From Pseudomonadota bacterium (GTDB taxonomy: Bacteria > Pseudomonadota > Alphaproteobacteria > Paracaedibacterales > CAITNM01), in NCBI GenBank assembly GCA_026400695.1, contig JAPLON010000024.1, positions 1 to 12,859 on the forward strand: 12,859 nt of DNA, written 5' to 3'. The first letter of the stretch is position 1, and each line of letters starts with the position of its first letter. Both the position numbers and the translations under genes were made by a program. Shown here in pieces: positions 1-5,146 of this stretch. Below the pieces are notes generated by a model, which ran no database searches, was not told the DNA's origin, and worked only from the letters and a program-made list of their open reading frames with translations.

Positions 1-112
1 GATGATCTTCCTCGGCAACTTCATTTTTACCGTTGTTGTTTGCAGAGTTGTTGTTTGCAGACGCGAATAAAATACTTGATAGTATTATCATACTTAAAAT
101 TTTAAAATTCAT
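1..112 (-). CDS. Exported protein of unknown function, 5' end only (runs off the window)
   Basis: The minus strand opens with ATG at 112 and stays open to the window edge (37 codons). It begins MNFKILSMIILSSILFASA, a typical Sec signal peptide (basic start, hydrophobic core, A-x-A end), followed by two NNN runs separated by SA and then an acidic stretch (EVAEED). The likely cleavage site is after ASA. The mature domain is outside the window, so no function can be given. The first 18 bases of the gene match the start of the exported deaminase-like gene at 1636 at 17 positions, and the upstream regions of the two genes are also alike. The two genes therefore share a duplicated 5' end. The promoter lies at 149-177. 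The small size of the visible part limits certainty. Confidence 0.7.
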   Translation of the reverse strand, partial: MNFKILSMIILSSILFASANNNSANNNGKNEVAEEDH

Positions 113-146
113 TTTTGTTGTCTCTAATAATAAAACTGTACAATGA

Positions 147-177
147 GTTATATGGAGAGTGTTTGCTTGCTTGTCAA
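147..177 (-). promoter_or_regulatory. Sigma70-type promoter of the exported gene at 1-112
   Basis: Read on the minus strand, 172-177 is a perfect -35 box TTGACA. A 17-base spacer leads to CATATA at 149-154, or a 19-base spacer leads to TATAAC at 147-152. The start codon lies about 35 bases downstream. The same arrangement with near-identical spacer sequence (GCAAGC, ACACTCTC) precedes the second minus-strand exported gene at 1671-1701, which supports it as functional. Confidence 0.65.
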
Positions 178-210
178 TATTTTTAACATATAAAAAATTG
201 ATGGCTACTT

Positions 211-312
211 ATGGCAGGTGATGCTTGTGGTGAATGCGGTAACTTTACCATGGTGCGTAACGGCACTTGCTTGAAGTGCGTTACTTGTGGCTCTACGAGT
301 TGTTGTTCTTAA
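211..312 (+). pseudogene. nrdJ: Orphan C-terminal cysteine tail of class II (B12-dependent) ribonucleotide reductase
   Basis: Reading 211-312 gives 33 residues with seven cysteines (C6, C9, C20, C23, C26, C31, C32), including GDACGECGNF, VRNGTCLKC and TCGSTS. From knowledge of the family, this is the conserved C-terminal zinc-binding and redox tail of adenosylcobalamin-dependent ribonucleotide reductase, whose cysteines re-reduce the active site. The rest of that enzyme (many hundred residues) is absent. The frame is closed by TGA at 199-201, and immediately upstream lies the promoter of a divergent gene. It is therefore a remnant left by a rearrangement, or less likely a free-standing zinc-ribbon microprotein started at ATG 211. 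No clear ribosome binding site precedes that ATG. A one-base frame change near 216 would extend similarity slightly upstream (TYG-GDAC), which also points to decay. Confidence 0.7.
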
Positions 313-320
313 AAAGAATT

Positions 321-354
321 TTAAGGATGAGTAAGTTAAATTGCTCATCCTTAA
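321..354. terminator. Bidirectional hairpin terminator between converging genes
   Basis: Perfect 11-base inverted repeat TTAAGGATGAG (321-331) and CTCATCCTTAA (344-354) with a 12-base loop. It sits between the stop of the ribonucleotide reductase remnant (312) and the stop of the minus-strand gene (359). Read on the minus strand it is followed by a T-rich run (complement of 311-320). It may be the original nrdJ terminator. Confidence 0.7.
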
Positions 355-358
355 TGAA

Positions 359-1636
359 CTACTTTGTTGTTTTGGCTAATCTTTTTTTTATTCTTTCTTT
401 TCTTTCATGGTCACTAAATTGTTCTACTATTCGAATAGCTGTTTCATCATCTTTTTTTTGTAATGTAACTACAATTTGATCAGACGTTGCGCGTGTTAAT
501 GTTAGAGCCATATTAGTAATTGACCTTTTGCGAGCTTCTGCCAGTTCAAGTTTTTTTGCCTCTTTTACACGGTTAATCATGGTTAAGTTTGAGGTTAGGC
601 CGGTATAATCAAGGTCATCTTCATATTCATGATCAAACATGACCATTATACGCAAATTTGGGTTGCGCTGTGCTAATTGTCTGTAAAAGCTTAGACAGCC
701 AGTTGTATCGGTGTTACATGGGGGTAGTGTAGTGTACACAAAAAGATATCCACCATTGTGTGCGTGGGGAGGGAGTGATTTTTTAATTAGTTCTCTTTCA
801 ATGTGGTGATCTTTGTCATCACCTTTGGTAAGTGCTTTTCGTCCTGCAATAATGCTAATTGTACGTTCATCAGAATACAGAGCAACTCCTGCTAAGCGTC
901 CCTTTGAATGCTTACTTACATCCTCAACCGCTTTATATAAAATTGGTGCGCTATTTTGGAAAAAAATACTAAGAGCCTTAGGTATTTTATCGCTTATTAC
1001 TCGTTGCCAACGTGTTAATAAATTTTGTCTGTAGGACTCCATGCGTTTTAAATTTTGTAAAGCGAGGAATTTATCAGTTATCTCTCCGAATTTGTCAACT
1101 GTGTAGTTACTGCATATTCTCTTTGATGACCGTAGAAGCAAGTTAACCCAAGGAAGTCCGAAGTATGAAATATGTAAAGCTCCGGAGTAATGTCTGAATT
1201 CAAAAAGTGAGCTAGCACTTTCATAATATTGTCTTAGTATTTTAGACAAGGCAAAATAGCTTTCCAATTCTACGCCTACAAATTCTCTAAAACCTCTAAA
1301 CCCTTTTATAAATCCTGTGACTTCTTTTATAGGGAATGAAGACAATCTTTCAAATGGGTGCTCTAGGATTGCACATGGTGGCATTAAAGCTTTTAAATGG
1401 TTTATGTTCTGCTGCACAAAGTGGGTGTATTTTTCTATAGATTCTCGTGTGCAGCTTATATTGGATGCTTTATTACCAAGGTCAGGTAATGAGAATATTT
1501 CTGCTGGTGTGATAATGGTGGTGGTTGTTTGCAAAGGACCGTGTTCATCTACATGACTACATTCACTCTTACTGCCATAACTTTCGGGTATGTAAAGAGA
1601 CAGAAATAGAGTTATTGATAAAATTTTAAATTTCAT
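359..1636 (-). CDS. Exported protein with C-terminal zinc-dependent deaminase-like domain
   Basis: A 425-residue protein. I place the start at ATG 1636, not the TTG at 1651, because MKFKILSITLFLSLYIPESYG is a signal peptide matching the neighbour that starts at 112. The middle (about 60-240) is mostly helical-looking and unrecognised. At about 248-335 the sequence fits the cytidine-deaminase fold: a beta hairpin (GVALYSDERTISI, 250-262), H278-I-E280 as the zinc-binding His and proton-shuttling Glu, then L-P-P306-C307 and C314 as the other zinc ligands, followed by a helix and the strand RIMVMFD. The spacing is PC-x6-C, wider than the usual PC-x2-C. Proteins with this layout include polymorphic-toxin deaminases acting on nucleic acids or nucleotides; the substrate here is unknown. 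A lysine/arginine-rich tail follows. I see no immunity gene beside it, which would suit a host-directed effector. The deaminase call is from motifs only. Confidence 0.6.
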   Translation of the reverse strand: MKFKILSITLFLSLYIPESYGSKSECSHVDEHGPLQTTTTIITPAEIFSLPDLGNKASNISCTRESIEKYTHFVQQNINHLKALMPPCAILEHPFERLSSFPIKEVTGFIKGFRGFREFVGVELESYFALSKILRQYYESASSLFEFRHYSGALHISYFGLPWVNLLLRSSKRICSNYTVDKFGEITDKFLALQNLKRMESYRQNLLTRWQRVISDKIPKALSIFFQNSAPILYKAVEDVSKHSKGRLAGVALYSDERTISIIAGRKALTKGDDKDHHIERELIKKSLPPHAHNGGYLFVYTTLPPCNTDTTGCLSFYRQLAQRNPNLRIMVMFDHEYEDDLDYTGLTSNLTMINRVKEAKKLELAEARKRSITNMALTLTRATSDQIVVTLQKKDDETAIRIVEQFSDHERKERIKKRLAKTTK

Positions 1637-1670
1637 GTGGGGTGATATCAATAATAAAATTACATAATGA

Positions 1671-1701
1671 ATTATATAGAGAGTGTTAGCTTGCCTGTCA
1701 A
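1671..1701 (-). promoter_or_regulatory. Sigma70-type promoter of the deaminase-like gene
   Basis: On the minus strand, TTGACA at 1696-1701, a 17-base spacer, then TATATA at 1673-1678 (or TATAAT at 1671-1676 with 19 bases). It lies 35-40 bases upstream of the ATG at 1636. It is almost the same sequence as the promoter at 147-177, including the spacer and the flanks. Confidence 0.7.
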
Positions 1702-1879
1702 TATTTTTGCTTACAGAAAATTAAAAGGCGCTTTTTATGTTGATTCTTCTGGTTGGTGCAAATGTAGTGCCGTAAACTAGCACAAATTTACAAAAACACC
1801 CTGAAATATAAAATTTTAGCATTGTACAATTTAAAGGTAACGAATAGTTTGTACTAATTTTAACGTAAGGGAATACAGA

Positions 1880-2179
1880 ATGAAGAAAGTACTAGTTTTA
1901 ACAGCATGTCTTTTAAGTGGGTTAACGGCAGCTAGTGTTAGTGGCGAAAAAAAGATAAATGAAGCTGAAATTCAAAGAGTTACGACAGAGATGGAAAGGG
2001 TTACAGGGGAGATAGCTGGAAACCAAGGGATGATTGATAGGGCAAAAAGCGATAAGGAATTTGAAAAATTTCTCATTTCAAAAAACCCCAGGAATCTAGA
2101 ACTTAGAAAAGAAAAAGTAGATGACTTTAAGAAACAACTTAAAGCTCTGGAAGATGAATTGCAAAAGTTGCTTCATTAA
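1880..2179 (+). CDS. Small exported coiled-coil protein
   Basis: 99 residues. The first 22 or so (MKKVLVLTACLLSGLTAASV and on) form a Sec signal peptide with probable cleavage near SVSG-EKK. The mature part, about 77 residues, is rich in Glu and Lys with heptad-like hydrophobic spacing (about 27-48 and 76-97), so it probably forms a helical hairpin or coiled coil in the periplasm or outside the cell. The start at 1880 is supported by AAGGG at 1867-1871 at suitable spacing. L-T-A-C at 7-10 resembles a lipobox but is too close to the N-terminus to be a convincing lipoprotein signal. I do not recognise the family. Codon use and the export signal fit the other exported genes here. It stands alone, closed by its own hairpins. 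Confidence 0.75.
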   Translation: MKKVLVLTACLLSGLTAASVSGEKKINEAEIQRVTTEMERVTGEIAGNQGMIDRAKSDKEFEKFLISKNPRNLELRKEKVDDFKKQLKALEDELQKLLH

Positions 2180-2195
2180 GCATCAAAATGCTTAA
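2176..2195 (+). other. Hairpin overlapping the stop codon of the coiled-coil gene
   Basis: Perfect 8-base inverted repeat TTAAGCAT (2176-2183) and ATGCTTAA (2188-2195) with a CAAA loop. It overlaps the TAA at 2177-2179 and is not followed by a T run, so it may stabilise the 3' end of the message instead of terminating it. Confidence 0.5.
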
Positions 2196-2201
2196 AAGAG
2201 G

Positions 2202-2235
2202 ACACCCATTGCATAATCTGCCTTGGGTGTTTTGA
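2202..2235 (+). terminator. Rho-independent terminator after the coiled-coil gene
   Basis: ACACCCA (2202-2208) pairs with TGGGTGT (2224-2230) over a 15-base loop, followed by TTTTG. It separates the small exported gene from lepB. Confidence 0.6.
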
Positions 2236-2273
2236 ATTTAATATTCTCTCTAGGGAAAAGTTTAAATTTTGCC

Positions 2274-2279
2274 TATAAT
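2274..2279 (+). promoter_or_regulatory. Candidate -10 box for the lepB-rnc operon
   Basis: A perfect TATAAT lies 40 bases before the lepB start and directly after the upstream terminator. No good -35 box is visible at 16-18 bases upstream, so the promoter is only a candidate. Confidence 0.4.
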
Positions 2280-2318
2280 CTTACCAATGAATGAATTCAA
2301 CTTAATCTGAAGGTCTAA

Positions 2319-3170
2319 ATGAGTTTTCCTGATTTGCTAATGAATGCTTTAAAAATTAAATCACAGAATCGTGAAAAATTTTGGCGAGAAACGAAAAGCC
2401 TTACGAAGTTTATTGTTGGATTTTTGGTTTTTAGCTCACTATTTTTTAAGCCATTTAATATTCCAACAGGATCGATGATTCCTAATTTATTGGTTGGTGA
2501 TTTTTTGGTGGTTAATAAATTTGCCTATGGCTATACGCGCCACAGCCTTCCATTTGGTTCTGACATTAATTGGTTTGAAGGGCGTATAATGCCGCAAAAT
2601 CCTAAAATGGGGGATATAGGTGTTTTCAATAACCCTAATGATCCTGAGCCATTTAGTATTTTGGGGTTTAAGTTGTGGAACTCTAGCAAAGACTACGTAA
2701 AGCGTATTGTTGGTTTGCCGGGTGACCGCATTCAAATGAAGCGTGGGCGCTTGTGGATTAATGGCGTAGAATGTCCAATTCAAAGAATTGAAGATTTTCC
2801 ATTATTAACAGAATCTGGAAAAATAAAAATGGTTGAGCAGTATGTTGAAACTTTGCCAAATGGAGTGAAGCATACATTTATTAAGCAGGTTCCATTTGGT
2901 GAAGCTCATCAGTTTCTTCATGATCCTAATCATAGCTCAGACGATACTATTGAATACGTTGTGCCAGAGGAACATTTTATGATTGTGGGTGATAATCGTG
3001 ATAATTCTTTAGATAGTCGCTTTATGAATGATAAAGTTAAATTCATACCATTTAATAGTTTAATGGGTAAGGTTTCTTTTGTGTTCTTTTCAACATCTGC
3101 TAAGTGGTATGAAGTTTGGAAATGGCCAACTGGTATTCGTTTTGAAAGAACAATGATATTTCCGAAATGA
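2319..3170 (+). CDS. lepB: Signal peptidase I
   Basis: Inner-membrane serine protease (family S26) that removes Sec and Tat signal peptides from exported proteins on the outer face of the membrane. 283 residues, normal for the Gram-negative enzyme. One membrane segment lies at about 30-48 (FIVGFLVFSSLFF). The catalytic Ser is S52 in PTGSMIPNLLVGD, the general-base Lys is K128 in YVKRIVGLPGDRI, and the GDNRDNSLDSR box is at 224-234. The start at ATG 2319 is supported by GAAGG about 7 bases upstream. The last four bases (ATGA) overlap the rnc start, so the two are translated from one message. lepB-rnc is a standard alphaproteobacterial pair. All the exported proteins coded in this window that keep a signal peptide would be its substrates. 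Confidence 0.97.
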   Translation: MSFPDLLMNALKIKSQNREKFWRETKSLTKFIVGFLVFSSLFFKPFNIPTGSMIPNLLVGDFLVVNKFAYGYTRHSLPFGSDINWFEGRIMPQNPKMGDIGVFNNPNDPEPFSILGFKLWNSSKDYVKRIVGLPGDRIQMKRGRLWINGVECPIQRIEDFPLLTESGKIKMVEQYVETLPNGVKHTFIKQVPFGEAHQFLHDPNHSSDDTIEYVVPEEHFMIVGDNRDNSLDSRFMNDKVKFIPFNSLMGKVSFVFFSTSAKWYEVWKWPTGIRFERTMIFPK

Positions 3171-3820
3171 CCATTGAGGGTATCTTAGGTTACGACTTTA
3201 AAAAAAAGACATTGCTGGTTCAGGCGATGTCTCCTCCTGTTTTGCAACATCGAAAAAATGGTAGGGTTTTTGAGCGGCTTGAATTTTTAGGTGATAGGGT
3301 GCTCGCAATAGTTATTGCTGAAGCACTCTACAGCTACTATACCCATGATGAAGAAGGAAAATTAGCTAAACGATTAGGTTATTTAACTTCCCGGGAATTT
3401 TGCCATAAAATCGCTGAAACAATTAATTTGGCGCAATATTTGCCGATTAGTAAAGATGACATTATTGGTACAAGCATTTTGTCGAACTGCATTGAGGCAT
3501 TGATTGCTGCCTTATATATAGATGGAGGTATTGAGGCTTCTCAAAATTTTATTCATAAATATTGGGGTAGCGCCATTCAAGATATTGATGAAATGCCAAA
3601 AGACCACAAAACTTTGGTGCAAGAGTGGTCTCAAAAGCATGGGATGGAAATCCCTGAATATATGCAAATTGACCGTACAGGGCCTGATCATGCACCATCT
3701 TACATAGTTGAAGTTGTTTTGAAAAATGGTTTAACAGCTAACGGGCAAGGTAAAAATAAAAAGCTAGCAGAACGTGATGCGGCGCAAAAACTATGGCAAA
3801 TAATCCAAAAAAAACAATAA
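3167..3820 (+). CDS. rnc: Ribonuclease III
   Basis: Cytoplasmic endoribonuclease that cuts double-stranded RNA, releasing rRNA precursors and processing some mRNAs. 217 residues, usual for bacteria. The catalytic domain covers about 1-140 with the signature ERLEFLGDRVL (E39 and D43 are metal ligands), and a second ligand site near 105-120 (ILSNCIEALIAALYIDGG). The double-stranded RNA-binding domain is at about 146-215. E110 is kept, but N107 stands where most family members have Asp (E. coli D114, Aquifex D107). ATG 3167 overlaps the lepB stop and has no ribosome binding site of its own, so translation is probably coupled. The usual next gene, era, is missing here; clpX follows instead. Confidence 0.96.
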   Translation: MTIEGILGYDFKKKTLLVQAMSPPVLQHRKNGRVFERLEFLGDRVLAIVIAEALYSYYTHDEEGKLAKRLGYLTSREFCHKIAETINLAQYLPISKDDIIGTSILSNCIEALIAALYIDGGIEASQNFIHKYWGSAIQDIDEMPKDHKTLVQEWSQKHGMEIPEYMQIDRTGPDHAPSYIVEVVLKNGLTANGQGKNKKLAERDAAQKLWQIIQKKQ

Positions 3821-3883
3821 AGCTTGATTTATCCACAAAAAAAGCCATTTCGGTTAACTCTTTATTGACTTTTTGGCTCCATA

Positions 3884-3910
3884 GTTGAAGTATAGGGTGA
3901 CGCCCCAATT
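3884..3910 (+). promoter_or_regulatory. Candidate heat-shock (sigma32-type) promoter before clpX
   Basis: GTTGAA at 3884-3889, a 13-base spacer, then CCCCAATT at 3903-3910. This resembles the E. coli sigma32 pattern CTTGAA-N13/15-CCCCAT and precedes two genes (clpX, lon) that are classically heat-shock regulated. A sigma70-like TTGACT at 3865-3870 lies just upstream and could serve as an alternative -35. Confidence 0.45.
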
Positions 3911-3942
3911 GCGTTACTATTTGATAAGATGATGGAGAAAAT

Positions 3943-5146
3943 ATGAGCAAATCAACTGGAGACAGCAAAAATACATTGTATTGCTCTTTTTGTGGAAAAA
4001 GCCAACATGAGGTACGTAAGCTTATTGCTGGTCCGACTGTATTTATTTGTGATGAATGCGTTGAGCTTTGTACTGATATTATTCAAGAGGAGAGTAATGG
4101 GCCGAGGCTTATTACTGAGGGAGTGCCGACACCACTAGCGATTCGCACCGTGCTTGATGATTATGTTATTGGTCAAGATCATGCCAAAAAAGTACTTTCT
4201 GTAGCTGTGCATAACCACTATAAGAGATTAAATCATGGTGGGCGTGCTAGTACTGGTAATGAAGTAGAGATTGCTAAGTCAAATATTTTGCTAGTAGGTC
4301 CAACTGGAAGTGGTAAAACTTTGTTGGCGCAAACATTAGCAAGAATTATTGATGTACCGTTTACAATGGCGGATGCTACTACTTTAACCGAAGCTGGTTA
4401 TGTGGGTGAGGATGTTGAAAACATCATTCTAAAACTTTTGCAAGCTGCTGATTATAATGTAGAACGTGCACAGCGTGGTATCGTTTATATAGATGAAGTA
4501 GATAAGATTTCTCGCAAATCAGATAATCCATCTATCACTCGCGATGTTTCTGGAGAAGGTGTTCAACAGGCGTTGCTAAAAATTATGGAAGGCACCGTTG
4601 CTTCAGTTCCTCCGCAAGGTGGGCGTAAGCATCCACAACAAGAGTTTTTGCAAGTTGATACTACTAATATTTTGTTTATCTGTGGTGGAGCCTTTTCAGG
4701 GTTAGAACCATAAGGTTGGTGAACTTTTGCGTGATCTTGAGCCAGAAGATTTATTACGATTTGGTTTGATCCCAGAATTTATTGGGCGTTTACCAGTAGT
4801 TGCAACTTTAGGTGACCTAGATGAAGCTGCTTTAGTTGAAATTCTTTCTAAGCCAAAGAATGCATTGCTTAAGCAATACGCACGCTTGTTTGAGATGGAA
4901 GATGTAAAGCTCACATTTGATGAGGAAGCTTTGCATTCGGTCGCAAAAAAAGCAATTGTCCGTAAAACTGGGGCTCGAGGTTTACGCTCTATTATGGAAG
5001 GCCTCTTACTTAATACTATGTACGATTTACCATCGCGTACTGAGGTGGAAGAAGTTATAATCAACAAAGATGTTGTAGATAACAAGGCAGATCCAGTCGT
5101 GGTTTTACGTCCTACTGAACCGAAGCGTAAAGAAGGTAGTCGTTAA
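3943..5146 (+). pseudogene. clpX: ATP-dependent Clp protease unfoldase ClpX, broken by an internal deletion with frameshift
   Basis: ClpX is a hexameric AAA+ unfoldase that feeds proteins into ClpP. The first frame (3943-4713, 256 residues) has the zinc-binding domain (C14, C17, C36, C39), Walker A GPTGSGKT (119-126), pore loop GYVGE (152-156), Walker B VYIDEVDK (181-188) and the RKH loop (228-230), then stops after FICGGAFSGLEP. The second frame resumes at about 4709 with KVGELL and holds the arginine-finger segment LIPEFIGRLPV and the sensor-2 segment ARKTGARGLRS-like (KTGARGLRS), ending at TAA 5144-5146. Compared with ClpX as I know it, about 26-28 residues between GLE and GELL shrink to 10 bases, a loss of 66-75 bases that is not a multiple of three. 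The lost part contains the IGF loop that docks on ClpP. GGAG at 3934-3937 supports the start. The final stop overlaps the lon ATG. It could be real decay or an assembly fault. Confidence 0.85.
4699..4723 (+). other. Lesion in clpX: deletion junction and premature stop
   Basis: The upstream frame reads GGG TTA GAA CCA TAA (stop at 4711-4713). The downstream frame, shifted by one base, reads CAT AAG GTT GGT GAA from 4709. Ordinary ClpX has roughly 26-28 residues here between the GLE/GLD and the GELL. The bases GGTT-AGA-ACC form a tiny hairpin at the junction, and GGTT recurs at 4714-4717, which could be a trace of the deletion. Confidence 0.75.

Noticed and set aside
1637..1651. Upstream TTG start for the deaminase-like gene, adding five residues
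   Set aside because: ATG 1636 gives a clean signal peptide matching the paralogous start at 112; the TTG adds residues before it and has no better ribosome binding site.
1898..1909. Lipobox-like LTAC in the small coiled-coil protein
   Set aside because: Cysteine at residue 10 leaves too short a hydrophobic segment for a lipoprotein signal; a normal signal peptide fits better.
4699..4723. Programmed +1 frameshift joining the two clpX frames
   Set aside because: No known slippery pattern is present (CCA cannot re-pair well on CAT), and a plain deletion or assembly error explains the site; kept only as a remote option in the findings.
4702..5085. Long minus-strand open frame across clpX
   Set aside because: It is antisense to a recognisable conserved ClpX segment and has no family features.
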